Source: Alkalihalophilus pseudofirmus (GTDB lineage: Bacteria > Bacillota > Bacilli > Bacillales > Bacillaceae_D). Taken from it: a stretch of 64,000 bases of DNA. The position numbers were made by a program, and so were the translations under genes. Within the stretch, counting starts at the first letter, position 1. The number at the start of each line of letters is the position of its first letter. The stretch lies in contig NZ_CP117835.1 in assembly GCF_029094545.1 (NCBI RefSeq), positions 280,001 to 344,000 of the forward strand. The letters are read 5' to 3'. The notes beneath the pieces are model-generated. The model was not told the DNA's origin, made no database searches, and saw only the letters and a list, made by a program, of their open reading frames with translations. Shown here in pieces: positions 8,541-17,065 of this stretch.

Positions 8541-10484
8541 ATGAGTACTAAAGTAATCATTGTAGGTGGAGTAGCGGGCGGTGCAACAGCGGCAGCAAGA
8601 TTAAGAAGGATTAGTGAAGATGTGGAAATTATTCTAGTTGAACGTGGTGAGCATATTTCATTTGCTAATTGCGGGCTGCCTTACTATATTGGCGAAACCA
8701 TTAAAGAACGAAGCAAATTACTCGTTCAGACCGTTAAAGGCATGTCAAAACGTTTTAATCTTGATATTAGAAATTTAAGTGAAGTGCTGAGCATTGATCC
8801 ACAAAATAATAAATTGACAATCAAGAACCTAAGAAACGGTGAAGAGTACGAAGAAACGTATGACAAGTTATTATTATCCCCTGGAGCAAGGCCGATGGTT
8901 CCGCCGATTCTAGGATTAAGTGAAAATATGTCTGCTTTTACCTTAAGAAACATACCTGATACTGATAAAATCAAAACCTATGTGGATTCCAACAAACCTA
9001 AGAAAGCCGTTGTAATTGGCGGAGGATTTATCGGAATTGAAATGGCGGAAAACCTGGTTGATCGAGGAATAGACGTGACACTTGTTGAGATGGCTAAACA
9101 AATCATGGCCCCAATCGATGTTGAGATGGCAAGCATCTTACACACTCATTTAAAAGAGAAAGGTGTACATTTAGTACTGGAAAACGGAGTGCAGGCTTTT
9201 ACAGAACAGGGCAAAAAAGTGCTTCTTTCTGATGGAACTGAAATAGAAACAGATATGACGATTCTTTCAATCGGCGTCAGACCAGAAAATGAATTGGCTA
9301 AATCAGCAGGACTAGAGCTTGGAGAACGCGGGGGCATCATTGTAAATGAATACCTGCAAACTTCCAAAGAGGACATCTATGCCGTGGGGGATGCAATTGA
9401 AGTTGTTGATTATATCAATGGCAAAAAAGCAATGATTCCTCTTGCAGGACCTGCTAACCGTCAAGGTCGAATTGCGGCCAATAATATGATGGGAAAAAAG
9501 GAAAAGTATCAAGGGACGATGGGTACTTCTATAGCTAAGGTATTTGACTTGACTGTTGCAGCAACCGGAAACAACGAAAAGACATTAAAGCATCTCGGCA
9601 TTACTTATGAAGTGGTTCATATTCATCCAAGCTCTCATGCTGGTTACTATCCAGGGGCTGCACCTATTGCTTTAAAACTCATTTTTGATAAAAGTACCGG
9701 AAAAATATTTGGAGCACAAGCGGTGGGGGCAGATGGCGTGGACAAGAGAATAGACGTTATCGCAACAGCTATCAAAGGTGAACTAACAGTAGAGGATCTA
9801 ACAAATCTAGAGTTATCCTATGCACCGCCATTTTCCTCAGCAAAAGATCCTGTCAACATGGCCGGTTATGTGGCTTCTAATATTATGGACGGTGAATTGG
9901 AGCATATTCAGTGGCATGAAGTCGATCAAATCGTTTCAGATGGTGGAGTATTAATTGATGTTCGCGAACCAATGGAACGTGAATTCGGCTTCATTAAAGG
10001 CTCTACTAATATCCCATTAAATGATCTAAGAGACCGATTGTCAGAACTGCCAAAGGATCAGACGATCTATGTCAGCTGTCAGGTTGGTTTAAGAGGATAC
10101 CTAGCTAGCCAGATTCTTAAAAACAGGGGATATAAAGTGAAGAATGTTGATGGCGGCTGGAAAACCTACTCTTCTGTTTTAGGAGGAAACCTTGCTATAG
10201 ATGGTAAAACTACTACCAATGACCGTAGAGATACTGAAATGAAAAGTACAATAGAAATAAAGGTTGATAGGGTTGTAGATGTCAGAGGGTTAACATGTCC
10301 AATGCCAATCATTGAACTTAAAAAAGGCATTGAATCATTGGATAACGGTCAAGTGTTAGAGCTTCATGTAACAGACAAAGGAGCTTTAAACGACCTGCCC
10401 ACATGGAGTGAAAAAGCTGGTCATACCCTTTTGAAAACTGTTCAAGAAGGGAAGATCATTAAATTCTGGATAGAGAAGAAATAA
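8541..10484 (+). CDS. CoA-disulfide reductase-rhodanese-TusA three-domain fusion
   Basis: A 647-residue sulfur-redox enzyme. Residues 1 to about 445 are a flavin- and NAD(P)H-dependent pyridine nucleotide disulfide oxidoreductase of the CoA-disulfide reductase group: VGGVAGGATAAARL for FAD, redox Cys44 in SFANCGLPYY, and a second nucleotide loop VIGGGFIGIE near 157. Residues 455-550 are a rhodanese domain with Cys513 in SCQVGLRGY. The last 75 residues are a TusA/SirA domain with the CPMP motif at Cys586. Such fusions reduce CoA persulfides and shuttle sulfane sulfur. AGGGG precedes ATG 8541. The upstream operators suggest control by redox state and persulfide. Confidence 0.93.
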   Translation: MSTKVIIVGGVAGGATAAARLRRISEDVEIILVERGEHISFANCGLPYYIGETIKERSKLLVQTVKGMSKRFNLDIRNLSEVLSIDPQNNKLTIKNLRNGEEYEETYDKLLLSPGARPMVPPILGLSENMSAFTLRNIPDTDKIKTYVDSNKPKKAVVIGGGFIGIEMAENLVDRGIDVTLVEMAKQIMAPIDVEMASILHTHLKEKGVHLVLENGVQAFTEQGKKVLLSDGTEIETDMTILSIGVRPENELAKSAGLELGERGGIIVNEYLQTSKEDIYAVGDAIEVVDYINGKKAMIPLAGPANRQGRIAANNMMGKKEKYQGTMGTSIAKVFDLTVAATGNNEKTLKHLGITYEVVHIHPSSHAGYYPGAAPIALKLIFDKSTGKIFGAQAVGADGVDKRIDVIATAIKGELTVEDLTNLELSYAPPFSSAKDPVNMAGYVASNIMDGELEHIQWHEVDQIVSDGGVLIDVREPMEREFGFIKGSTNIPLNDLRDRLSELPKDQTIYVSCQVGLRGYLASQILKNRGYKVKNVDGGWKTYSSVLGGNLAIDGKTTTNDRRDTEMKSTIEIKVDRVVDVRGLTCPMPIIELKKGIESLDNGQVLELHVTDKGALNDLPTWSEKAGHTLLKTVQEGKIIKFWIEKK

Positions 10485-10516
10485 ATGTTTTGTAAGAATT
10501 GATAACAATATTATTT

Positions 10517-10547
10517 AAGCATGCTCAAGATAGGGGCATGCTTTTTT
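10517..10547 (+). terminator. Terminator after the CoA-disulfide reductase fusion
   Basis: AAGCATGC pairs with GCATGCTT around an 11-base loop, followed by a T-run. Confidence 0.85.
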
Positions 10548-10633
10548 AAGTGGAGAAAATGGAGTATTATCTCCTTATGTAAATCAATAGTCCTGTACTT
10601 TAATGTCTATTTTAAATTAAAAAAATACATAAT

Positions 10634-10664
10634 TCGACAATATCTAATTCTTTTGTGCTATAAT
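10634..10664 (+). promoter_or_regulatory. Promoter of the c-di-GMP riboswitch transcript
   Basis: A perfect TATAAT (10659-10664) with a weak -35 (TCGACA, 10634-10639) 19 bases upstream. The riboswitch begins about 40 bases downstream, so this is the likely promoter. Confidence 0.5.
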
Positions 10665-10702
10665 GACGTTTGTGTCATTGTGAATTTAGAACCAGTAATT
10701 AA

Positions 10703-10790
10703 ATAGGATAAAGGCAAACTTATCGAAAGGTAAGGACGCAAAGCTACGAGTCTAACATCCTCTTGGGTCATGATAGTCGGGTTGCCAAAA
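10703..10790 (+). ncRNA. Cyclic di-GMP-I (GEMM) riboswitch
   Basis: The conserved core is present: AAAGGCAAAC, a GAAA tetraloop in TATCGAAAGGTA, the GGACGCAAAGCTACGAGTCTAA segment (GGACGCAAAGC then CTAA), and the closing GTCGGGTTGCC that pairs with GGCAAAC. This is the class I c-di-GMP aptamer layout with P1, P2 and P3 in order. A strong terminator hairpin follows at 10818-10850, so the RNA probably controls readthrough into the genes starting at 10922. Whether c-di-GMP turns them on or off cannot be read by eye. Confidence 0.93.
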
Positions 10791-10817
10791 ATGATATATG
10801 AATGGAACGATTATTTG

Positions 10818-10856
10818 GCTATCCCTATTTACGTCTAGGGATAGCTTTTCTTTTTG
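10818..10856 (+). terminator. Riboswitch expression-platform terminator
   Basis: GGCTATCCCTA pairs with TAGGGATAGC around an 8-base loop, followed by TTTTCTTTTTG. It stands between the c-di-GMP aptamer and the first gene. Confidence 0.88.
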
Positions 10857-10921
10857 TATCTAGTGAAATAAGTGAAGGTCATTAATGAAAATAACATTCC
10901 ATAGGAAGAAGGCGATAAGAG

Positions 10922-11290
10922 ATGATAGTAGTTAATAAAAGAAAGTACAAAATGGCCATTGATGAGAATGAAAAAGAAATTCAAGTTCAAGTGCATGGAT
11001 TAATGAGAGAAGAAGATGTAGAAGGATATATGATCGATTTGCAGGAAACCATCGATAAAGTATCAAGACCACATTATACATTTGTTGTCGATGCCACACA
11101 CCAAACACCTGTCCCATCAAAAGTTGTCCCGCAACTAGAGCAAACGATGCAATTTTATTCTAGTTTAGGCTTTAAAGATATTCTTGTTGTAAAGCCTGCC
11201 TCTAAAATTGCTCAAGTTCAAATAAGGAATGCTCTTCAGAGAATTAACTTCTCAGGTACATTTGTTGAGCGAGTATCTCATTCGTTTTAA
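10922..11290 (+). CDS. STAS/SpoIIAA-like small protein under the c-di-GMP riboswitch (122 aa)
   Basis: A soluble 122-residue protein of alternating strands and helices. The pattern (KYKMAIDENEKEIQVQVHG, YTFVVDATHQTPVPSK, FKDILVVKPASKIAQVQI) resembles STAS-type domains, but I cannot assign a named family, so this is a fold-level guess. ATG 10922 follows a weak AAGAAGG ribosome binding site. It is the first gene after the riboswitch and is followed by a GNAT-like gene 37 bases later, suggesting an operon of small regulatory proteins. Confidence 0.6.
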   Translation: MIVVNKRKYKMAIDENEKEIQVQVHGLMREEDVEGYMIDLQETIDKVSRPHYTFVVDATHQTPVPSKVVPQLEQTMQFYSSLGFKDILVVKPASKIAQVQIRNALQRINFSGTFVERVSHSF

Positions 11291-11327
11291 ACGAGGTTCA
11301 TTTAATAATTTGAAAGGAAGTTAAGGC

Positions 11328-12038
11328 GTGCAAAAAACATTAGAACGATATTCATATGAAATTATAACAAGCGAACAATCTACTCTAATAGAAAAAGCAG
11401 CTGAATGTCTAGCCCGCTCATTTATAGGGGTGAATGTTTCAGGTAAATGGGTTCAGGAACCTATGGTAGGTCAATTAGATATACGTTATGAAGATTTCTA
11501 CGATTTCACCAAAGATTATTTAGTCAGTACAGTGGACCAGGGTTATTGCGTCATAGCTAAAGATCAAAATCAGAATGTGGTGGGTGTATTAGCAGGAGAT
11601 ACAAATGCGCCAGTCATATTTGGAGAAGATCTATTTGAAGGGTCGTTTTCCGATATGAATGTCATTCTCCATGTTTTAGAAGAGATAGATCAACGATTCA
11701 TAGATGATTATAAAAAGAGAAGCGGAAAAGAAATAGAAGATGGTGAGTTTTTGCATTTATTCATGTTGGGTTTAACAGCTGAACATGACCGTCATGAAGT
11801 AATTCAACAATTAGGCAATGAGTTAATAACTAAGGCAGCTTCACAGGGATTGAAGGCAGTTATAGGTGAAGCGACAAACCCAAAATCGATACGTGTAATG
11901 GAAAAATATCATCAAATGGAGAAGTATACAGATATAGGTGGGCATTACATTGTACATAAATATAAAGAAAATAACAGGTTAAGTGGAATTGATGAGAGTA
12001 TAGCTGATGGGACCTATTTCCTTATCAGAGAACTTTAA
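11328..12038 (+). CDS. GNAT-fold acyltransferase-like protein (236 aa)
   Basis: The segment around residues 145-205 (FLHLFMLGLTAEHDRHEVIQ, then GNELITKAASQGLKAVIGEA and NPKSIRVMEKY) has the order of a GNAT acetyl-CoA-binding region: a strand, a turn-helix in place of the classic RxxGxG, and the late xNxxSxxxxEK motif. The glycine-rich pyrophosphate loop is altered (DRHEVIQ), so activity is uncertain. GTG 11328 follows GGAAGTTAAGGC. It lies between the STAS-like gene and a chemoreceptor-like gene in the riboswitch cluster. The substrate is unknown; a signalling or modification role is inferred only from context. Confidence 0.6.
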   Translation: MQKTLERYSYEIITSEQSTLIEKAAECLARSFIGVNVSGKWVQEPMVGQLDIRYEDFYDFTKDYLVSTVDQGYCVIAKDQNQNVVGVLAGDTNAPVIFGEDLFEGSFSDMNVILHVLEEIDQRFIDDYKKRSGKEIEDGEFLHLFMLGLTAEHDRHEVIQQLGNELITKAASQGLKAVIGEATNPKSIRVMEKYHQMEKYTDIGGHYIVHKYKENNRLSGIDESIADGTYFLIREL

Positions 12039-12088
12039 AAGGGTTCATTTCGAATTAAAATAAAATAAAAAGTAGGGGATTCATTCTT

Positions 12089-13255
12089 ATGGAAGTTATA
12101 CTGCTTGGTATTATTATCGTTTTATTAGGCACTACAGTGTATTTTGCTTACCGTTATTTTTCCCTAAAGCATAATCCGCGCATTAATAAAGAAATCATAA
12201 ATGGAATAAGAGAACTTTCTGCAGGGAATATGAAAAGCAAAGTGGAAGAGAAAAGCGCTGATTATACTGTATACAATCAACTAATCGAATTTTTACATCG
12301 TGTAAAGGAAAGTTACTCTTCCTTATCAAGCAATGTTTATCAAAAAGGAGAAAATTTAGCTAAGGTCGGGGAGTCTGCTATTGAGAAAGCGGACATTGTA
12401 AGAGCCGCAATTGATGAGGTAGGAAGAGGCTTAGAGAAACAGTTAGTAGCTACAGAAGAAAGCGCCATGTCTATGGAAGAGATGACACAGGCGATTGAAG
12501 ATCTTTCAAATAGATCAAATGAAATTTCAGATCGATCAACTGCCACTTTAGAATTAACACAAGATGGAAATGAGAGATTAAAGGACTCTTTGGAAAAAAT
12601 GGAGCAGTTTAATCAAACCATTAACCAAACATTTGATGGCATCAATAAACTTAGCGAAAAATCACATGAAATCGGTTCTATTGTAAAAGTGATTACAGGA
12701 ATTTCAGAACAAATAAATTTGCTTGCCTTAAATGCCTCCATTGAAGCAGCTCGAGCGGGAGAACACGGCAGAGGATTTGCGGTTGTAGCTGATGAGGTTC
12801 GGAAGTTGGCTGAACAATCACGTCAATCTTCTTCTGAAGTATCTAACATAGTTAAAAACATACAAGCAGAAACCGAGGATGTTGTTAAATCAATGAAGCA
12901 AGGAACTGATGAGTTTAAAGATACAAACATGGCGATCGGAGAAGTGGGAGCTATGTTTGAAAAGATTCTATCTACGACAAAGATTATTGCTGAGAATAAT
13001 GTTAATTCCTCTGCAAGTACAGAAGAAATAACGGCAGCTTCTCAGCAAATTATGTCAACTATGGTCGAGATCGCTTCAATCTCAAGAGAATCAGTTGAAA
13101 TGTTCGAGGAACTAATAGAAATTAGTGATGATGAACAACGTATCATTCAAATATTAGTCCAGGAAGCAGAAACACTGTTAGAGGCTGAAAATGGCTCTAA
13201 CCAAGTATTGTCATCATGGGCCCCTCGTAATGAAACAGAAAAAGTGACAGCATAA
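12089..13255 (+). CDS. Methyl-accepting chemotaxis-type transducer without a sensor domain
   Basis: A 388-residue protein with one N-terminal membrane helix ([20 protein letters not shown]), a short linker and a cytoplasmic signalling domain. The highly conserved hairpin tip is intact ([20 protein letters not shown], then [17 protein letters not shown], about residues 210-245). Ordinary chemoreceptors have two membrane helices around an extracellular ligand domain; this one has neither a sensor domain nor a clear HAMP, so it may sense an internal cue or partner protein. It lies in the c-di-GMP riboswitch cluster, fitting a link to motility decisions. Confidence 0.85.
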   Translation: MEVILLGIIIVLLGTTVYFAYRYFSLKHNPRINKEIINGIRELSAGNMKSKVEEKSADYTVYNQLIEFLHRVKESYSSLSSNVYQKGENLAKVGESAIEKADIVRAAIDEVGRGLEKQLVATEESAMSMEEMTQAIEDLSNRSNEISDRSTATLELTQDGNERLKDSLEKMEQFNQTINQTFDGINKLSEKSHEIGSIVKVITGISEQINLLALNASIEAARAGEHGRGFAVVADEVRKLAEQSRQSSSEVSNIVKNIQAETEDVVKSMKQGTDEFKDTNMAIGEVGAMFEKILSTTKIIAENNVNSSASTEEITAASQQIMSTMVEIASISRESVEMFEELIEISDDEQRIIQILVQEAETLLEAENGSNQVLSSWAPRNETEKVTA

Positions 13256-13289
13256 CAAAAAATCAATAATACAGCATAAGAATAGGGAT

Positions 13290-13330
13290 GCTTCTCATAG
13301 GTTAATTAAACTTGTGTGAAGCTTCTTTTT
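13290..13330 (+). terminator. Terminator or attenuator between transducer and decarboxylase genes
   Basis: GCTTCTCATAGGTT pairs with AACTTGTGTGAAGC around a 5-base loop, followed by TTCTTTTTG. Only 26 bases separate it from the next start codon and no promoter is obvious between, so readthrough may supply the decarboxylase. Confidence 0.75.
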
Positions 13331-13356
13331 GTGATAGACATCAAGGAGGTAAAGTA

Positions 13357-14994
13357 ATGAACGAGTTACAAAAGCTGTACCCGAGCATGGACGGTAATAA
13401 TGTTCAAAGAGAAGAATTATTATCTTATTTTAAAACAGTAATAACAAAGGTAGATGAATTAAAGGATCCTAATAAACTAACGTTAGGAGAAATGCCCGAG
13501 TACACGGCAGATTATTATAATCGTATAATTCATCAGGCAGACATCCCGAAAACGGGTACGCCTATGGATGAAGTGATTGTAAAGCTTCTTAAATTGGTAG
13601 AGGGACATAGGTATGTCAACCGAAACTACGTTGCTAATGCAGCGCCCCTTCCGAATATTGCGAGTGTCATTGGGAATTTAATTATGGTCCTTGTTAATGG
13701 AAATAATCTTTGGGATGTAGAGGGACCTGCAGCAGCAGCGGCAGAAGTCGAGATCACCAGTATGCTTTCAAAACTAATCGGATACGATGAAAATCTAAGT
13801 TCTGGCTATACAACCTGGGGAGGGCAAGGGGCTGTCTTTAACTCTTTACGACTTGCTATTGCAAGGTACTCACCGATCTCTAATCAAAAGGGGGTGCCTG
13901 ACAATCTGTATTGCTTTTGCTCAGAGCTTTCCCATTACAGCTTGTTTAAATCAGTAGAAGCAACTGGAATAGGAGTAGAAAACATGATTCGTGTGAAGGT
14001 GAATCGTGATCATTCTATGAATTTAGAAGACTTTAAAGAGAAAATGGAGCATGTTATTGAAAAAGGCGGTGTTCCATTATATGTTCTTGCCACAATGGGA
14101 ACAACCGATACGTTTGGGATTGATGACATGGAGGGGATTAAGAGGATAGCTGAAGAGTTAGAAGTTAAGCACTGCTTGAGTCCTGTCTATATCCATGCAG
14201 ACTCAGCTATGGGAGGTATGTATACCTTCTTTAATGATTATGACTTCAAAAGCAACCATCTTAAACTAGAAGAACCTGTTATACAGGTGTTAAAGTCCTA
14301 TCAACAAAAGTTTCAACAGATCAAGCTTGCAGATAGTATGGTTTTTGATTTCCACAAGCTTGGCCAAACACCATATATCACGAGCTTATTCTTAGTGAAA
14401 AATAGAGAACACTTAAAATATGTTGATTTAGATGAGGAAGAAACGCCGTACGTTGGGAATCGTGGGTATGGAAACTACCATACTGGCTACACAATCGAAT
14501 GCTCACGAATGGGAAGTTCTCTGGCAATCTACGCGTCGTTATTGGCATTTGGTATGGAAGGTTATCAAGAACTTTTGGCTAATTATATTCGCGTCAATAT
14601 GAAGTTTAGAGAAAGGTTAATAGAAGAAATTTCAAGTGTAGTAATTACAAATGAAAAGTCCCCGGTTACAACCTTTCGCTTTTATCCTGAGAAGACAAAA
14701 TGGAATGATGAATGGAGGGGGAGTTTAACTGTTGAAGAGATAATGGAGATCAATCAATTTAATGACGAGCTGGCAGAAGTGATGAGCGTCTACCGAGATA
14801 CTGTCTTTTTTGGGAACACAAAGAAACAATGTCTAGTAGAAGCATTAAATACAGACAAACGCGTACCGGTATATGCACATAAATTTTTTAGCATCTCGCC
14901 CTACACGACGATAGATGAGGTTAACCGTTATGTTGAATTTTTAAAAGAACACCTAGAAATGTTTCAAAAAACAAAAATGATGTGTGTCAATTAA
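13357..14994 (+). CDS. PLP-dependent group II amino-acid decarboxylase family protein
   Basis: A 545-residue fold-type I pyridoxal-phosphate enzyme of the glutamate/tyrosine/aromatic amino-acid decarboxylase group. The cofactor aspartate is Asp282 in IHADSAMGG, and the Schiff-base lysine is Lys334 in VFDFHKLGQTPY. Other family blocks are GYTTWGGQGAVFNSLRLA and ATMGTTDTFGIDD. Members remove the carboxyl group from amino acids to make amines, but the substrate cannot be read from the sequence. ATG 13357 follows AAGGAGG by eight bases; an in-frame upstream TTG is discarded. It is the last gene of the c-di-GMP riboswitch cluster. Confidence 0.85.
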   Translation: MNELQKLYPSMDGNNVQREELLSYFKTVITKVDELKDPNKLTLGEMPEYTADYYNRIIHQADIPKTGTPMDEVIVKLLKLVEGHRYVNRNYVANAAPLPNIASVIGNLIMVLVNGNNLWDVEGPAAAAAEVEITSMLSKLIGYDENLSSGYTTWGGQGAVFNSLRLAIARYSPISNQKGVPDNLYCFCSELSHYSLFKSVEATGIGVENMIRVKVNRDHSMNLEDFKEKMEHVIEKGGVPLYVLATMGTTDTFGIDDMEGIKRIAEELEVKHCLSPVYIHADSAMGGMYTFFNDYDFKSNHLKLEEPVIQVLKSYQQKFQQIKLADSMVFDFHKLGQTPYITSLFLVKNREHLKYVDLDEEETPYVGNRGYGNYHTGYTIECSRMGSSLAIYASLLAFGMEGYQELLANYIRVNMKFRERLIEEISSVVITNEKSPVTTFRFYPEKTKWNDEWRGSLTVEEIMEINQFNDELAEVMSVYRDTVFFGNTKKQCLVEALNTDKRVPVYAHKFFSISPYTTIDEVNRYVEFLKEHLEMFQKTKMMCVN

Positions 14995-15070
14995 CTGTGG
15001 ATGGTAGAGAGTTCTTACTGTGCTGTTTTGTAATGAATTTATAAATGAAATAAAAAGGTACCTATCTTTC

Positions 15071-15116
15071 AAAAAGGATTTCTTGGAGTTCACCCTTCTC
15101 CTAAGAAATCCTTTTC
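15071..15116. terminator. Terminator after the decarboxylase
   Basis: AAAAGGATTTCTTGGAG pairs with CTCCTAAGAAATCCTTTT across a 9-base loop with T-rich flank. It may also serve the converging LysR gene. Confidence 0.85.
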
Positions 15117-15179
15117 TAGTTTGAATAATGATTTAAAAGAGAGGTTTCACCTTCTAGGTTCCTCCCTCCACCTCAGCGT

Positions 15180-16019
15180 CTACGTAATACTCTGCAGGAG
15201 GTCACACAGCTCCTTTAAAATAGGGGTGTGCACATGTTCTTCTTCGTAGACAGCATAAAATGGCCGGTAGATCACATGCAGATTGAGTGGTACGAGCTTT
15301 CCTTCTGATACTTCTTCTTTCACCATCGAATGAGAGAGAAAGGCAATGCCGAGACCTCTAATAGCCAGCTGCTTAATTAAATAATGACTGCTTGCTTCAA
15401 TAATTTCGCTAGGTTCAATTCTCTCAGATAAAAGAAATTGATCGGCATATTCTCTCGTTCCAGAACCTTTTTCCCGCAATAGAAGGGGGGAAGTGGCAAG
15501 CGGCATCCGTTGCTTAGCATAGAATCTAAGTTCATCCCGGCTGACTACTTCGACATGAAAAGGTCCAAGTCCGCTTGTTCCTTCTACCAAGGCAAGGTCA
15601 AGCTTATGTTGCTCGAGTCCTTCAACGATTTGTTCGTGATTGTGAATCATTAACTGCAGACGAATTTGGGGATAGAGGACTCTGATTTTCTTTACGAAAT
15701 CAGGCAGGATGACATCACTCACTGTATTTGTTGCTCCAATTCTAAGCGAAACCTCTTCCTTCTTTTCTTTCACCTGTTCAATGGATCTGCTTATCTCAAG
15801 CATCTTTTTTCCTTGTTCAAAAACTTCCTGCCCAGCACTTGTCAGCGTGAATGATCGATTGGTGAGGGACCGTTCAATAAGTTTTACACCTAGGTAATCT
15901 TCTAATTTCTTAATGTGAATACTGATTGTTGGCTGAGAAAGATTCAAGTATTCACTCGTCTTTGTGAAATGTTGAAAATGAACAAGAGTTACGTAACTTC
16001 GAATCCAATCAAGCTGCAA
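15180..16019 (-). CDS. LysR-type transcriptional regulator (CysL/CbbR-like)
   Basis: A 279-residue regulator with an N-terminal winged helix-turn-helix (FTKTSEYLNLSQPTISIHIK, KLEDYLGVKLIER) and a periplasmic-binding-like effector domain. The effector region (GATNTVSDVILPDFV, HKLDLALVEG) is closest in feel to CysL/CbbR-type LysR proteins. On the minus strand TTG 16019 has TGGAGTG six bases upstream and starts LQLDWIRSYVTL, the usual LysR opening; a longer version from 16055 lacks a good ribosome binding site. It is divergent from a TauE/SafE exporter gene and probably regulates it. Confidence 0.9.
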   Translation of the reverse strand: MQLDWIRSYVTLVHFQHFTKTSEYLNLSQPTISIHIKKLEDYLGVKLIERSLTNRSFTLTSAGQEVFEQGKKMLEISRSIEQVKEKKEEVSLRIGATNTVSDVILPDFVKKIRVLYPQIRLQLMIHNHEQIVEGLEQHKLDLALVEGTSGLGPFHVEVVSRDELRFYAKQRMPLATSPLLLREKGSGTREYADQFLLSERIEPSEIIEASSHYLIKQLAIRGLGIAFLSHSMVKEEVSEGKLVPLNLHVIYRPFYAVYEEEHVHTPILKELCDLLQSIT

Positions 16020-16080
16020 GGTAATCACTCCATTATGAATTGTAATGATATGCATTGTTATTATTTATTTCTATTATAAA

Positions 16081-16094
16081 GTAATTCGAGTTAC
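16081..16094. promoter_or_regulatory. Candidate LysR operator
   Basis: GTAATTCGAGTTAC is GTAA-N6-TTAC, an inverted repeat that fits the T-N11-A pattern bound by LysR proteins. It lies in the intergenic region shared by the LysR gene and the TauE/SafE gene. Confidence 0.4.
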
Positions 16095-16148
16095 AATCAA
16101 AATAAGAACGGAAGGATGAAGCAACAGGTAATCGGTATGGGCTCTTAT

Positions 16149-16164
16149 ATACCATATAGGGTAA
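16149..16164. promoter_or_regulatory. CstR-like operator upstream of the TauE/SafE gene
   Basis: ATACCATATAGGGTAA matches the near-palindrome at 8462-8477 at 14 of 16 bases. It lies about 45-60 bases before the exporter start, where a repressor would block transcription. Confidence 0.5.
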
Positions 16165-16209
16165 TTGTCGGGCGCAGTTAAATAAAATTTTAGATAAGAA
16201 GGTGTAAGT

Positions 16210-16995
16210 ATGGAAGTGAATTTCTTTTTCATTGTGGTAATCTTTTTAATTGGTTTTGCAGGTTCATTTATTTCCGGAATGGTAGGTATAGGCGGCTCAA
16301 TTATTAAATATCCGATGCTGCTCTATATTCCGTTAATCGTCGGACTATCAGCTTTTACCGCACATGAGGTGTCAGGAATTAGTGCCGTGCAAGTGCTTTT
16401 CGCTACAATCGGGGGTGTATGGGTATATAGAAAAGGAGGATACTTAAACAAAACATTAATTTTGTATATGGGAGTAAGTGTGTTGATTGGAAGTTTCATT
16501 GGAGGATATGGATCGCGTTTCATGCCGGATTCAGGCGTGAATCTCGTATATGGTATTCTAGCCGTTATTGCGGCAGGAATGATGTTTTTACCGAAGAAGG
16601 ATATTGATGATATCCCTTTAGAAGAAGTGACGTTTAATAAGTGGTTAGCTGCTATGTTAGCTTTTCTAGTAGGGGTAGGAGCTGGAATCGTAGGTGCTGC
16701 GGGAGCATTTATTTTAGTGCCGATTATGCTTATTGTCTTAAAGATTCCGACGCGAATGACGATCGCCTCATCCTTAGCTATTACTTTTATTTCATCAATA
16801 GGAGCAGCTTCAGGGAAAATTCTAACAGGACAAGTTTTATTTTGGCCTGCCGTAATCATGATTATAGCTAGTTTAATAGCCTCTCCGTTAGGGGCAAAAG
16901 TGGGAAAGAAGATGAATACAAAAATTCTGCAATGGATGTTAGCCATTTTGATTTTTGCTACGGCCATAAAAATTTGGGTGGATATTCTTTTTTAA
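16210..16995 (+). CDS. TauE/SafE-family sulfite or organosulfonate exporter
   Basis: A 261-residue membrane protein with eight or so hydrophobic segments arranged as two similar halves, each starting with a glycine-rich block ([18 protein letters not shown] near residue 18 and [20 protein letters not shown] near 155), the family signature. Members move sulfite, taurine-derived sulfonates or thiosulfate across the membrane. ATG 16210 follows AAGAAGGTG. The CstR-like operator upstream, shared with the CoA-disulfide reductase fusion, argues for sulfite or thiosulfate export in sulfide detoxification. A LysR gene is divergent. Confidence 0.85.
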   Translation: MEVNFFFIVVIFLIGFAGSFISGMVGIGGSIIKYPMLLYIPLIVGLSAFTAHEVSGISAVQVLFATIGGVWVYRKGGYLNKTLILYMGVSVLIGSFIGGYGSRFMPDSGVNLVYGILAVIAAGMMFLPKKDIDDIPLEEVTFNKWLAAMLAFLVGVGAGIVGAAGAFILVPIMLIVLKIPTRMTIASSLAITFISSIGAASGKILTGQVLFWPAVIMIIASLIASPLGAKVGKKMNTKILQWMLAILIFATAIKIWVDILF

Positions 16996-17013
16996 AAAGA
17001 ATGAAAACATCAA

Positions 17014-17058
17014 AAAACGAAGCATCTCACTCTTTAAAAGGGGAGATGCTTCGTTTAG
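17014..17058. terminator. Bidirectional terminator between TauE/SafE and ureC
   Basis: AACGAAGCATCTC pairs with GAGATGCTTCGTT around a 14-base loop with A-rich and T-rich flanks, serving both convergent genes. Confidence 0.88.
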
Positions 17059-17065
17059 CTTATGA

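Noticed and set aside
10521..10706. A 61-codon frame upstream of the c-di-GMP riboswitch
   Set aside because: It starts inside the CoA-disulfide reductase terminator, crosses the riboswitch promoter, has no ribosome binding site and is rich in rare-looking composition.
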